From: Platanthera guangdongensis
Lineage: Eukaryota > Streptophyta > Magnoliopsida > Asparagales > Orchidaceae
Direction of reading: 5' to 3'
Assembly: GCA_039583875.1 (NCBI GenBank)
Contig: CM077151.1
Location: forward strand, 120,595,047 to 120,659,046
DNA length: 64,000 nucleotides
Under the pieces are notes generated by a model. It saw only the letters and a program-made list of their open reading frames with translations, was not told the DNA's origin and searched no databases. The translations under genes were made by a program, and so were the position numbers. Of this stretch, positions 31,397-44,872 are shown piece by piece (within the stretch, counting starts at the first letter, position 1; every line of letters starts with the position of its first letter).

Positions 31397-31745
31397 ACAT
31401 CGAGGCAGAAGAAACCGCCATCCCGGTGATTCTAGCGTAATGCTCGAACTTACCCCTTGGCACGGTCTTAGTCAGCATGTCTGCCCCATTATCATCAGTG
31501 TGCACCTTCTGAAGATCAAACTCCTTCTGCTCCAGGACATCTCGTATCCAATGATACCGAGCGTCGATGTGCTTTGACCTCGAGTGAAACGTGGGGTTCT
31601 TCCCCATGTGAATAGCGCTCTGACTGTCACACAGGAGTGTGTATCGGTCCTGAGTGAATCCAAGCTCTTTGATGAATCTCTTCATCCAAAGCAACTCCTT
31701 CCCAGCCTCAGTAATCGCAATGAACTCAGCCTCCGTGGGTGAACA
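31395..31745 (-). pseudogene. Copia-5 RNase H C terminus, truncated
   Basis: The minus strand encodes TEAEFIAITEAGKELLWMKR, then LLCDSQSAIHMGKN and SKHIDARYHWIRD, ending in GADMLTKTV and a short tail. This is the C-terminal part of a Copia RNase H of the Tork type. Everything upstream of TEAEF is missing because the sequence switches to the G2 Gypsy LTR at about 31745. Confidence 0.88.
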
Positions 31746-33132
31746 CGATCCAAGTCCGCTGACTCACCACCATCCCTTGGACGACAATATCTCGTGAGCA
31801 TTTGGTCTTTCTGGCCACTACCTAAGACCCTCAATCTATGTCAACGACAAGTGCCACGTACCGTTAGGTCTCTTTACCGAACGACATAGAGCGGGTACGG
31901 TTCCGCCTAACCCGTTGCTCACACCACCATGTCACCTTAAGATATGGGCGCGGGTCAAACTTCCCCGAGTCCCAATTCGATCACATACTTCACATAACAC
32001 AGTTATGTGCAAGTTGGCTCCCGGCCACCATGTTGGCAGAATCACGCATCTGCCCAGTTTTCCGGGTCCACCTTGGAGTTAATCCCCAAGGCTCCCTGTT
32101 GCAATCTGCCGCGTAGAATACCCGAAAAATAAACATCTGCACGGAGTCTTCTTCGACCATTTATGCAATGTAACATCACCGATCCAGACCAACTTGTCCG
32201 GGTAGGCTTCACACATCATACCTATGTCCGTTCTCGATTACGGACTCTACATATACACAACGAGGACTATTCATGTCTACCCGAAGGAACGCCTCAAACT
32301 CACCGCAAACTCGCAATAGCGGGCTTCCTATACAAAGAAAAGAGGACTTCACATATCCTAGGATGAGAATCATTACCCTAGCATTTCTCCTTGGCACCAT
32401 GGAAATCTATAAATATGAAAAGCACTACAATCTCCTCGCCTCCGTAGACCCGAAGTCGGCTTGCGATTTGGAGCCCCGAAGCTCCGCCGGTGACCGGATC
32501 TAGCCTCCTTTCTTCTTCCTTGCTCTCCCCTCTCTCTAAACTTTATAAAGAGAATAACCCAAGTGAAATGGGGTTTTCAAAGCCCTAAACCCGGGTATAT
32601 CTCAGCAGGAACAACCCTCAGCCGTCGTATCCCAAAATAAGGAAACGGACGGCCACGATTCGGGCTTGAAATGCAAAATCTGGGTCAAATACGGCATGTG
32701 ACACGCCCGTGTCCAGGGCCATGTACCCCATTCGCCGTCGAAACCGACGCGTCCCGAAAAGAACACGGGCACCTGACACGCCCGTGTCAGGATCGACATG
32801 CCCGTGTCATCCAGTACACGCTCGTATTCCCGGGCTTGTTCTTCCATTGACACAGGACCAAGAACTTCCTGCAAGGAACACGGGTACTCAACACGCCTGT
32901 GTCGAATTTGACACACCCGTGTCTACCCGACACAACCCGTGTGCCAAAGCCGTGTGTCTCCCATGACATGACTCAGCTTTACCCCTTGAAGGACACGGTC
33001 TGTGACACGCCCATGTCTCGGGCCGTGTTCGCTGCTCGACGTTCATCGATTACCAAATTCATCGACCACTCGGCCAGATCGTCGACCCAAGCACGACACG
33101 CCCTGGGACACGCCTGTGTCCCAGGCCGTGTA
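31746..33132 (-). repeat. Gypsy G2 3' LTR, main part
   Basis: This is homologous in inverted orientation to the LTR at 55093-57455 (shared stretches include GGCCAGAAAGAC and GAATCGTGGCCGTCCG-like blocks). Its first 68-73 bp are at 50922-50994, on the other side of the G1 insertion. It has the family's ACACGGGCGTGTC-type motifs but only a few of them. The left end is truncated against Copia-5. Confidence 0.82.
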
Positions 33133-35042
33133 TGTAACACCCCAAAGCCCATTTTTGGTTCAGGTTTGGGTGACACGGCCTGGGACACGGGCGTGCCCCA
33201 GGGCGTGTCGTGCTTGGGTTAAGTAGTTGTTCGAGTGGTCGACGAAATTCGTTCGACGGAGTTTTTGGAGGGAACACGCCCGGCAACACGGGCGTGTCAG
33301 GGGGCGTGTCCCCCCTCCCCGGTCGATGAAATGGGCTCGGCGATCGTCGAGTGTCGAGCAAAGAGAGTACACGACCTGTGATACGGGCGTGTCATAGGGC
33401 GTGTCCCTTGTGGCTTTCAGGCAGGATTACGTGTGATGCGGGACACGGGTGTGTCCTAGGGTACACGACATTGGACACGGGCGTGTCCCGTGGCCGTGTC
33501 CTTCTCGAGTTGAGGGAAGCTTGTGTTGTGTGATGTACACGGCTGGTAGACACGGGTGTGTCGGGCATGACACGGGCGTGTAGAGTGTGACACGGGCGTG
33601 TCACACGGCCGTGTACTGGTTGGATTTGAGTCGGTTTTCTACCACTTAAGTGACACGGCCTGTGACACGGGCATGTCACATGGCATGTCAGGCCGTTTTC
33701 AGCCTATTCTTTGGCAAATCTGAGCCCTTCGTTGCCCTTATCCTGGATCCAAGGGCCAGGCTTATTCCCTGTGGATATAAGGCCGAGAATGAGGTGTAAA
33801 TCCCTCATTTTCATCTTCTTCTTCTTCTCCTCATTTCCAAGAGTAAGAAAGAGAAAGAGAGGCCAAAGGAAGGAAAGGAGGAAGGAATCCAACTGCTGAA
33901 GGAGCTGCGGAGTGCGGATTGAAGGTCCGAGAGTGGATTCGTGAAGGCAAAGACGAGGCGGTGACTTCCATCTGGCTACTTCATGGCGCCGAAGCGATCT
34001 TCAAGGGTAACGATCTCCTTCTTGGACATCGAAGTCCTTCTTTATGCATGTGCATGGAATCCTCCACCAAGAGGTGGATGTCGCAAGTGATTCCTTGTTT
34101 GAGATTGCATTTAGAGCCGGAAGTGTGGGGTACGACATAGGCATGTCGTGTGAAGCCCATCTGGACGGGTAGTCTGGATTGGTGATGATTATGAGTAAAC
34201 CGGAGAAGTCTCCGTGGATTTGATCATATGAAAGGTTTATGTTTTGTGCTATGGCTATATGCTTGTATGGATGTTGATGATGGATATACGGAGGCTTTGT
34301 GTAAGCTCCTGGTTGTGATGAGAGATCAATTGGTAGCACGTCTGGGGAGCGCGAGATAAACCCGGCCTGCTACACCACTAGGGTGGGTTGATCTGAATAG
34401 ATGAGGGATCGATTGGTGGCACTGCCTGGGGAGCCGAGTTAAACCTGACGTGCTGCACCATAGGGGTGGGTCGATCGGAAATAGGTGAGGGGTCGATTGG
34501 TGGTAAGGCCTGGAGAGCACGATAAGCCCGGCTTGCCACACCACATGTTATGGGTCGATCTGCTCTGGTTGTGTTTGTGGATGCTGCGAGGTAGTACCTC
34601 TGAGTGGTATGGACGGGATGTCGCCAGCCTGCGGGACTGGTGGACTAGGATTGAACCGCCCAACCAATAAGTGAAGAACCTCTGATCGGCGGTGTACGAC
34701 TGGGATATCTGGTACACCAATAAGGTGCCCTGAGTGCACAGAGCATCTGGTGGATACCGACGTTTATGATATGCTTGTGATTGGTAGATTTGATATGACG
34801 ATATGACAATGCATACAGGGAAGGAACTGCTGCCCCGGGTAAGGGGTGGGGTCATTATAAGTGGTCAGCTAAAGCTGACCGTTACTTTGTTTGTCGCTCT
34901 TGGGTGGATAATAAATTGCAGGTGCTGATGATTTGAAAGGAATTGAGCGGAATGACGACTTGCTGCTAAAGGCCCTTGAGGGCCGTGCAAAGCGTGGTTG
35001 GATTTCATGTGTGGCCGACCTGCGTGTCGATGTATGAAAATG
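33133..35042 (+). repeat. G1 5' LTR, part before Copia-3
   Basis: Begins TGTAACACCCCAAAGCCC. Rich in ACACGGGCGTGTC motifs at 33170-33690. About 95% identical by eye to 48750 onward. It ends at the target site AAATG (35038-35042). Confidence 0.92.
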
Positions 35043-36925
35043 TGAAAGTGAGCTGTTAGATCAGGAATACTCTAGAGGGGAGGGGGGTGAATAGAGTATT
35101 CAGGGTTTATCAAATTTTCTTCTAATTTAATCTAGTGCAGGAACAAAATTAAAATAGTAATCCTAACAGACAGCCACAACACAAAAGCAAAAGAAAAGAG
35201 CAATCCAGACAACACAAGAATTTGTAGTGGTTCCCCTAAAGTTGGGTATATCCACTCTTCTACCACCCTGCTAGGAATCCACTCAGATTTTTGATCAGGT
35301 GTCTGACACCAATGAGCTTTTGATCAGGTGCTCAAAAACCAATCTTCAAGTCTTTTGGAAGGAGATTTGTGAACCAAAATAATTTTGAAGGGAATTAAAA
35401 CCCTATACAGAGGTGGGGATGATAGAGTGATAAAAGTCTTCTTTTTCACAATCACAATGAGAAGACTATGTGGATTCAGTGATGTTGTCAAAGCTCCCCC
35501 TGAGATATAAAAGGGTTCAGGCTGGGAAGCTTTGCACAGGGTGAGTAGGCCTTCAATCTGCAGCCTTGACCAGAGAAATCTCCAGGAACTTCTTTGACAG
35601 ATGGATTTCTTGTTGTCCTTTGAAGTGTCCTGCAGAGATGAAGAAGGAAGACTCTTGATATTTAATTGATTGTTCTTCTTCTTCAGGAAGCAGATGTTCT
35701 TCTGGTCTTGGGCTTGTTTTTTGTAAGCAGAGTTCTTTATAAGAAGGAGCAGAGACAGAGAGATCCTTATTTTTCAGACTGGTTTGTATTTTTTCTGTGT
35801 GTCTATCTCTCTTGTTCTTCTGTATTCTCTCTACAGGGAAAAAGAGAAAATCTCTTTTATATTTTCTGTCAAAATTGTCTTTCGAAATTTGAAATCTTCT
35901 GTAATCAATGCTGACGGCCTAGAGAATTAACATCATTGAATTATTTCCCCAACTGTCCCATGGAAAAACGGCAGGCAATAATCCTGGAGAATACCATAAT
36001 CAATGCTCTTCTAACGGTTATATTCAGAGAATATTAGAGCACTAATTACTCAGGAATTATTGCAGTAGAATGGGGACAAAAGGATGGAAAAATGACTAAG
36101 TCTGGATTCATCGAACTGATAACATAAATCGTCGAGCTGAGTCCACAGTTCGTCAAGCTGAGTTGCTGAGTTCGTCTACTAGATAACTTTTGTTCGTCGA
36201 GCTGAGTTCCAAGATCGTCGAGCTAAAGCGGAAAACTGCATTATCCAGACTTACTTATTCTGTGTCTCAAGTTCGCCGAGCTGAGATTGTAACTTCGTCG
36301 ACTGAAGATGATTCTGGACTTAGATAAATTTCAGATGCTTCTGGATGAAAGTGTTGAAGTGAAGTATCCAGAATTCATCGATCTAAGAATTTGTTTCGTC
36401 GAGCTGAGGACCACTAACTGCTGCTGGATAACTCTAGCTATTGTGATCAAAGTTCGTCGAGCTGAGAATCCTGAGTTCGTCGACTGGAGATGATTCTGGA
36501 CTTAGAAAAATTGAGAAGCTTCTGGTTGAAGTAAAGGATCTAGAAATCGTCGACCAGAGAACTAAGTTCGTCGACCTGAGTCTAGAGAACAACTAAACTT
36601 GGAATGCTGAAGGTTGAGTCCAAAGATCGTCGACCTAGAAATGAAGTTCGTCGAGCTCAGCTCAGAGAATTTTTCTCTGTGATCGTCGAGCTAAGCATGA
36701 CTATCATCGATCTGAGTTCGACGAATGTCGAACTCATTTTACTTGGTCTCTGGAAAATCTCTAAGTCTTTGAGTCTCTGGCAATCTGATGATGGCTTGTC
36801 CATGTGATGTTGCTACTGAGGACTTGGCCTAGACTCTAGGACACAACCATGACCCTGGCTATACATTGTGGGTCATATGATCCTAAGTTAGTGAACCTAG
36901 CCCAAATCAAACTAGGGATCCAACA
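35043..36925 (-). repeat. Copia-3 3' LTR
   Basis: TGAAAGTGAGCTG to GGGATCCAACA on the plus strand. Contains an array of TCGTCGAGCTGAG-type motifs at about 36100-36730. Confidence 0.93.
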
Positions 36926-36945
36926 ATCTCCCCCTATTTGGGTGA
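36926..36945 (-). other. Copia-3 polypurine tract
   Basis: The minus strand reads AAATAGGGGGAGAT directly before the LTR start TGTTGGATCC. Confidence 0.85.
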
Positions 36946-37109
36946 GGTCACTAATTACAGACTCATACTCAAACTGAAAATAAACAAAGCAGAAAAAGCA
37001 TATATCTGGCAAAGATCAATAACACATGCAGCAGATATATATATACATAAGTTTTGTTCAGAATATAGAGCAGTTATAGATAATTGTAGAAAATAAAAGA
37101 GTTCAAAAT

Positions 37110-40100
37110 TTACTTCTTCTGTTTCTTTTCCTTTGGCATTTCTTCCTTGCTCTTCTCTACAGGCTTTGTAAACACAATATCTCTGTTTGGATTTGAAGCT
37201 TGCACTTTTGTCATGGTCATATCAGCAGCCCCTATAATCTTCAAAGATGTGGCTCTGGGGACAACTGCTTCTGGGTGCAACTTCATGTAGTCATCTACAT
37301 TGAGAAATTTGTTTGCTTTCTCAAATCTGTTAAGCTCTTCTTTCCTGTACTTAGACATTGTGGAATACCCAGAAGGATCATTTCCTTCAGCTTTGGCCTT
37401 GTTAATCATAGAAAGGCCTACAAGTTCTTGGAACCTGACCATTCTAGCTGTATTAGCTGTTTCAGGGTCTTCAAAAGGAATAGGAGGATAGTTTGGTCTT
37501 TTAGGACTTTCAACTTTCTGATATGCAGGGAATGTTTGCTGTTGTTGATGTTGCTGCTATGGTTAATGCTGAAATTGATGTTGCTTGCCTGAAGAGTAAT
37601 GCCTATACTGGCTGCTTTCAGAAGAAGATCTCCCATTATGTCTCTGATATGTTTGAACAGGGGCAGATCTTTGAGAGGTTGTGCCTGAAGCACCAGCAGC
37701 TGGAGGAGGTGGAGGAGGTGGATCTTTTTTGAATCTTTGAACTGGAGGAGGAGAGTACCTTATGCTTTTCTTCCTCTCCTTCTGCTGATTTTTGGACATC
37801 CACATCCAAGATGGCATCCCTTTGTATGGAGTTATGTTCTGGAGGATATAATAGGGAGTGTCATTGTTTGGATTTGGCTTTGGAGCAGGAGGAGGAGGAG
37901 CTTTTCTTTTCTTGGAAACTGGCTTCCTCTTGGGCTCATCATCAGAATCATCATCCTCATCCTCATCATTATCTGATCTCTGAGGGTTATCATATAAATC
38001 ATTTAAAGCTTTTAGAGCCTCAGCAGAAATGATAGGCTTTTCAGGTAGAGATGGAGCTTGAGCAGGAACTTCAACAGGAGCTGGAGGAGAAGCCACAGGA
38101 GAAGCTGGAGAGCTGATTCTGACAGTGCTTTCAGCAGCTGCCTTTTCCTCTTCTTCAATGTCAGCCAAGATCAAGTCATCCAAATCTGGCATTGGAGAGT
38201 CATCCATGACAAAACTAGGTGCAGAAGAAATTGCTGGAGAAGATGGAATGACTATTGGTTCTGGAACAACAAAGTTGTCACTGAGTTGCTTAGCAACTTT
38301 TGGACTAATAGGAGAAGTATAAGGGACAATAGCCAAGGATGGCTTAGTATACTCTGCTAGAGGAAATCTCAAATATGCAGTATCAAAAATGCTCAACAAA
38401 TTAACTATATCTACTGTGGGATTTAAAATGAAATCACCAGCAGTAATAATGTCCTCAGTAACTGACTCTTCTATGTCCATGTCAGTATCAATAAAATTAA
38501 TGAAATCAAGTAAATCTGTATCATCTGTTGTTGCTGCCTCTGCATCTGCTAGAGCTGGAGTTGCTGCTTCTGCTGGAGCTGCTGCAGCTTCATCATCAAG
38601 CATCTCCCCCTGCTTGGTTTCAGTGGTAACTGGAGCCAGGCCCCTGAATGAAGAGGGGACAGTAGTGAAGGCAGAGAGTTGAGCTGAAAGGGTGGAGATA
38701 GAAGTAGCAAGAGGTGTAATGGCCTCTGCTATAAGAGATTTGGGTAGAGGAGTGATGAGAGTAATTACATAGGAGATGGTGGAGGGATCTAGAGGTGGAG
38801 TGGCATATGGTTCAGTAGAATGTTGGGTGGAGACATTTGGAGGGATGGTTGATGTTGGAGATGATGGAGGGATGGCATCAAGCATGAATGAATTTGGAGG
38901 GGAGGGAGAGTTGAGGGGGGAAGTCAGAAGATCAAAAGTTGGAATGGAGGATAGGTGAGGTGGAAGAGGAGATGATGGTGGTGTTGGGGCTGGTGTATCA
39001 TTAGAGGATTAGGGTGATTGAAGTGGAGTGAGTTGATGGTATTCCTGAGTGGGTGAAGAAGGGAAGTCAGTGAGGTCTATGGGTGGAGAGGTGGCAGGTA
39101 ATGTAGCTGTAGTAGAAATATGAACAGAGGGTGTTGGTTGTTGATGTGGTGGAAGTTGTTGTTGGAGTTGTTGTGGTTGTTGAGTTGCTGGAAGGGATGG
39201 AGGTGTGGGGATGATCTCTTCAGCAAGGCGGGGAGTGGCTCTTACAGCCCTGGTGCTTTCAAAAGCTGGGGTGGAAGAGGTTGAAGCCATAGATGGCTTG
39301 GTAATGGTCCTCTCCCACCTGCCAAACAAGGTGCATGTGAGCCTCTTGCTGGCATTAATGAATATGGCCGGGGAGACCAGTGATTCAGCGACCTTTTCTT
39401 TCAGGAAGATCCCCAGGATCCTTCCAAAGCAAACTTCTTTCTTATTATTCTTTTTCCTTATCAGATCAAAGAGGATCTGTGCCCAATCCACTTTATTCTT
39501 ATTGACCACTGCACACATGACCAAGAATTGATGCGTGGTGATGTAGTCATGGGCAGTGTGCTTGCCCAGCAAGACTTTTCCCACTATATTTTCCAGAAAC
39601 TTATATTCTGCAGATAGGTGCTTCTTCAACAGCTCATTTGGGTTATCTCCAGTATAACCCATCAGACTCAACATCATATCATATTCTTCAGAATCTATAT
39701 CCAGTTCTTCTTCTCCATTTATCAAATCAAAAATTTCAATTAAAACTGCGGGAGTCAAATAAACAACATTACCCGCGATTGTTCCTGTCATGGTGTTTTC
39801 CTCTGATGTAGAGGAAGTATAGACCCATTCTCTAATTTCTGTTCCAGCCAGCTTTATTCTTGTTGTCATCAGGTTTTTCAAATTCTGTTCTTCCAGTAGA
39901 GTCATAATGTTCAGAAAAATTGGATCAGAGTGTTGAAAGGAGTCGAAGTCGACATCAAATCCTATGTCAAACTTCATAGCAGCTAGGGCTCCTGCTTGAA
40001 TCGCCATGAAATCACCTGCAAAAGAGAGAGAAATGGCGATCAAGTGCAAAGGGAACAGAAAGCGCGGGACGGAGGTCGAAGAAAACCTAGTTATAAGATT

Positions 40101-40154
40101 TTCTAGAATATGAATCGACAAACTCCGTTCCACGAAAAATAAGAAATTTTTCAA
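37110..40154 (-). pseudogene. Env-position ORF of Copia-3
   Basis: A single frame of roughly 1,000 codons runs between RNase H and the PPT, broken by stops at 39009-39011 (TAA), 37563-37565 (TAA) and an adjacent TAG. The likely start is MAIQAGALAAMKFD near 40006. The N-terminal third is a folded domain (EEQNLKNLMTTRIKLAG, NVVYLTPAVLIEIFDLI, AHDYITTHQFLVMCAVVNKN) of a type common in plant retrotransposons. The middle is Pro/Ser/Thr-rich and acidic (DNDEDEDDDSDDEP). The C-terminal part is Lys-rich (SKEEMPKEKKQKK). I see no clear signal peptide or membrane segment, so calling it an envelope protein rests on position only. Confidence 0.75.
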
Positions 40155-40159
40155 CCTGA

Positions 40160-40395
40160 GATCGACGAAATAATTGATAGTGAAATAATTCGTCGAGCTC
40201 AGCTGGAAGAGTTGAAGACTTTTCGTCGAGCTCTGTTCGACAAAAGTTTTCTAAAGCAGATTCGTCGATCTCCGTTCGACGAAAATAACTTCACTCACAG
40301 AGAGTTCGTCGACCTTCATTTGACGAATATCTCCCGAACTTTCCCTAGTTCGTCAAGCTCCGTTCGACGAACTCTGGATAATTCATCGAGTGCAG
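40160..40395 (-). repeat. Internal TCGTCGA-motif cluster of Copia-3
   Basis: About ten copies of TTCGTCGA(G/C)CT or its inverse TCGACGAA lie between the end of pol and the env-position frame. The same motif forms the arrays in the LTRs. Confidence 0.75.
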
Positions 40396-40402
40396 ACAGA
40401 AA

Positions 40403-43400
40403 CTAAACCAAATATTCTCCATTAATCATTCCAAGCTGATTTATAAAGAATATGTGATTTCTCTCATCCAGAGGTTTGGTGAATATATCAGCTCTTTGTA
40501 AATCAGTGTAGATATAGACAAGATTAATTTTGTTTTTGTCCACACACTCTCTAATGAAATGATGTCTAATGTCTATATGCTTAGTCCTACTGTGATGGAC
40601 TGGATTTTGTGTTATTGCTATAGCACTTATGTTATCACAAAATATAGTTGAATTATTTAAGTTGAGACCATAGTCTAGTAATTGATTTTGAATCCACGGC
40701 ATCTGGGAACAACAGCTGCCAGCTGCAATATACTCAGCCTCAGCAGTTGAGGTTGACACGGATGATTGTTTCTTACAAAACCAGGATACCAAACCTCATA
40801 CCAAGGAACTGACAAGTCCCTGAGGTGCTTTTCCTATCAACCCTGCATCCAGCAAAGTCAGCATCCGAAAATCCAGTTAAATCAAATTCTGACTCAGCTG
40901 GATACCATAGGCTTAGACTAGGACAACTCTTTATATATCTCAAAATCCTTTTTAAGAAAATTAGATGAGATTCTTTTGGGTTCACTTGGAACCTAGCACA
41001 AAGGTATGTTGCAAACACAATATCAGGCCTGCTTGCTGTAAGATATAGTAGGGACCCAACAATTCCCCTATATAATTTCTGGTCCACAGGTTTCCCATGT
41101 TGATCATAGTCTACTATAGCATTTGTAGCCATGGGTGTTTTCTTTGCTGAGGCATCAGCCATGCCAAACTTTTTGATAAGCTCTTTTTCATATTTAGCTT
41201 GGGAGATGAATATGCCATCAGGGAGCTGCTTCACTTGGAGACCAAGGAAGTTGGAGAGCTCACCCATGCTACTCATTTCAAATTTTGAATACATGAGGTC
41301 AGAGAACCTCTTGCATAATTTGGAATCAGTAGACTCAAATATGATGTCATCCACATATATTTGCACTAACAATATTTGATCCTTATGATGTCTAGTGAAA
41401 AGTGTTCTATCTACAATGCCTCTAATGAATTTATGCTCTACAAAAAGCTAGCTAGGGTCTCATACCAAGCTCTTGGAGCTTGCTTGAGACCATAAAGAGC
41501 TTTATACAATTTGAAAACATGATAAGGGTGAGTTGGAAAGACAAAACCTGGAGGTTGTTCACCATAAATCTCTTCTTTAAGTACTCCATTGAGGAATGCA
41601 CTCTTCACATCCATCTGATACACCTTGAATCTCTTGTAGGCTACATAGGCCAGGAATATTCTGATTGCCTCTAACCTTGCCACAGGTGCAAAGGTTTGGT
41701 CATAATCTATTCCTTCCTCTTACCTGTATCCTTGAGCAACAAGCCTAGCCTTGTTTCTCACAATTACTCCTTGGGCATCCAGCTTGTTTCTGAAAACCCA
41801 TTTGGTTCCAATGATTGGATAGTCTTGGGGTCTTGGAACCAAATCCCAAAATCTACATCTCTCAAATTGATTTAGTTCCTCCTGCATTGCAATGATCCAG
41901 TGGGGATCTTACTCAGCATTCATGGATGGATAGAGGTTCAACCTGAGAGAGAAAACAGGCATGGATCAAATCTTAGTCGAGTTGATGCCTTGTTTGTACA
42001 CCTGCTGATACGTCTCCAATCACTTGAGATCTGGGGTGATCCCTAAGTGTGACTAAATCAGTGGGTGGAGTTGGTTGTGCAACAGCATCTTGGATTAATT
42101 CCTCTTGTGGAATTGTGTTTGCTGTTGGAGGAAGTTCAATTCCTTCAATGCTTTCATCTTCACTCTCTTCATTAACTTGTGGAGAAGGATGTGTTGGAAC
42201 TTTTTGGGTAAGGTTTAGTTCATCCAATCTCTCACACAAGTGAGGTACCTGCAGATGGCTATTGGTAGAAATCTCTTTCTCCTTGCAAGACATGTTAGTT
42301 TCATCAAAAGAAACATGAATGGACTCTTCAATTTTTAATGATGATTTATTAAAAACTCTGTAGGCTTTGCTTACTTGGGATTATTCTAGAAAAATTCCCT
42401 CTTCAGCCTTAGGCTCAAACTTTCTAATGTATCTTTTGTTATTGTTGTGAATATAACATATACATCCAAATACTTTTAAATAATTGATTTTAGGTTTCTT
42501 CCCTTTAAGTAATTCATAGAGAGTCATATTCTTTAGTTTATGAATTAAACTCCTGTTCAGGACATAATTTGCTGTGCTCACAGCCTCTGCCCAAAAGGTT
42601 AGTGACATGTAAGCATCTGCAAGCAATGTACCTGTAGCTTCAATGAGTGTCCTATTTTTCCTTTCAGCTACCCCATTTTGTTGAGGAGTTCTAGGAGCTT
42701 AGAAGCAATGTCTGATACCTTCCTTCTCACATAACTCATGCATAAGAAGAGACTCAAACTCTGTGCCATGATCACTTCTGATCAATGTAATATGAGTAGA
42801 GAACTCAATCTGTATGGTCCTGAGAAAATCTGTAAGAACCTTGAAGGTATCTGACTTAGATCTCAGAAAGGATACCTAAGTGAACCTGGAGAAGTCATCC
42901 ACAATAACTAAGGTGTAGGATTTCCCTCCTAGGCTTTGTACAACAATTGGTCCAAAGAGATCCATGTGTAGCAAATACAAAATCCTAGGTTAATCACTTT
43001 TATTAACAGATTTAAAGCTAGATTTAGTTTGCTTACCTAGTTGACAAGCCCTGCAAAGGCCTTCCTTCTTGTAGGGACCAGAAGGTAAACCTCTAACAAG
43101 GTTGTCTTTCGATAACCTAACAATGTTTTTCAAGTTTACATGACCTAGCCTTTTATGCCATAAATCATTCTGGTTACTAATTAAGTTAAGTAAGCAGATA
43201 TCAGAATTGGCAGATAGAAAATCAACTAAATATATGTTGTCTTGTCTATTTCCAATTTAAATGGTTTGATTTTCCTTATTAGAAATAACGCAAGAGGATG
43301 AGTTAAAGTATACCTGATAACCTTCATCACATAACTGACTTATGGAGATGAGGTTATGTTTGAGTCCTTTGACATATGTCACTTTCTTGAAAGTAACTGC

Positions 43401-44762
43401 TCCAATCTTCACTGCTCCATAGCCTTCTGACTGGCCACATTTGGAATCCCCAAAGATAACATTTGGTCCTGGCTTGGACTTATAATTAGTTAGATTGTCC
43501 TTACTGCCTATCATATGTTTGGAGCAACCACTGTCCAGGTACCATGTTTGATTATTTGCTGGACAACTCTTCACCTTGTCAGCTTCAGAATCTGAAACTG
43601 CTTCATTGTCTGAGTCCTCTTCTTTTGAATGGCTCCTAGAAGCATCAATTGCCATGAGGCAAACCTCCTTGGCCTTTGCCTCTTCCTCATCTTCACTGGA
43701 GCTAGAAGAAGTTGATTCTTCTTCAGTCTCACTCCAGGTTTCAGCCACAAAACTCTTCTCCTTCTTCTTGTATTTGCTGGAAGAAGGTCTGCTGTTGTGC
43801 TGTTTCCTGGTATCTTTCTCTCTTCTCTTATCTTTCTTCTGATTCTCTGGACACTCAGAGATGAAGTGCCCAGACTTCCTGCATCTAAAACACACAACTT
43901 CTTTGGTTGGTGTCTTATCATATCTAGGCTTGTCATCCTGCCTTGATGACTTCCTCCTGAAATCTTTTCTTGACATTTTGTAGAATCTTTTGGCAAATAA
44001 ACTCATCAGTTCTTCATTTGTTGAGGGAGTCTCTGTCTCATCAGCAGCTTTGAATGTTATGCTTTGTTCTTTTCTAGCTGGAGGAGGTGTTCTTTGCTCA
44101 GCTGCCTCCCTGGACTTGATCAGCTGTTCATAGGACTTTAGTTTGCCTAATAGAGATTCAGTGGATATCTCATTTAGGCTTCTGGCTTCTTTGATAGGCC
44201 AGATCCTTGAATCCCATGAGCTTGGGAAGCACATTAGGATCTTGTCATTCACCTCAGTGAGGGTGATGTCCTTGTCCAAGGTTTTTAGCTCATTGATGAT
44301 TGAGCTTAACCTATTATACATTTCAGCTACTGACTCAGCTTCCTCTTTCTTGAAATTCTCATATAAGGATATGAGGTTGGATCTCCTATCCTTTCTTTCA
44401 TCTGCTGATCCAGAAACCATTTGGTTGAGTGAATCCCAGATTGCTTTTGTAGAGGTGCACTCAACTACCTTTTGAAAAATGTCATCAGACATTGTTTGTG
44501 CCAGTATGTTCATTGCCTTGGCATCATCAATCTTTGCTTTCTTCTGGGCCTCAGTCCACTCAGGTGGTGGAACTGCAGTTGCGCTTGAAGATGTTGCTGT
44601 AGAGGTAGATGCAGTGGCTTGAGGAGGACCTGTCAAGATGGAATTGTAGATATCTTCATCAATAGAGTTCATGTACAATTTGATTCTTGCCTTCCAGATG
44701 GAAAACCTATTTAGGTTGCAAACTGGAGGTCTGGTGCTTGCATAGTCCTTATTCTGTGTCAT
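40403..44762 (-). pseudogene. Copia-3 gag-pol
   Basis: Gag starts at 44762 (MTQNKDYASTRPP) and is open for 501 codons. It includes the gag core (ALTQTMSDDIFQKV-like region), zinc knuckle CFRCRKSGHFISEC (about 43855-43900) and protease TWYLDSGCSKHMIGS (about 43510). Integrase follows (WHKRLGHVN near 43155; [12 protein letters not shown] near 42680) with at least four stops between 42640 and 43256. RT ([18 protein letters not shown] near 41350) and RNase H (STAEAEYIAAGSCCSQMPW; HSRTKHIDIRHHFIREC) are in shifted frames, with frame changes near 41700, 41400 and 40790. The frame ends at 40403. Gag-protease is the only long intact piece. Confidence 0.9.
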
Positions 44763-44858
44763 AGCTGTGTATATAAATCTAAATGGAAATAAAAATAAAA
44801 TTTAAATCTAACAAAGGATCTTTGGTTCAAGGGTTAGCTTGTACAACCAAAGGAACCC

Positions 44859-44870
44859 GCTCTGATACCA
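44859..44870 (-). other. Copia-3 primer binding site
   Basis: The minus strand reads TGGTATCAGAGC, two bases from the 5' LTR. Confidence 0.92.
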
Positions 44871-44872
44871 AT

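Noticed and set aside
34439..34855. Open frames in the G1 LTR and similar ones at 49931-50419
   Set aside because: They lie in LTR sequence and appear in both LTR copies only because the DNA is duplicated; no protein features.
37110..40154. Calling the extra Copia-3 frame a true envelope gene
   Set aside because: No signal peptide, membrane anchor or glycoprotein features are visible; only its position supports that label.
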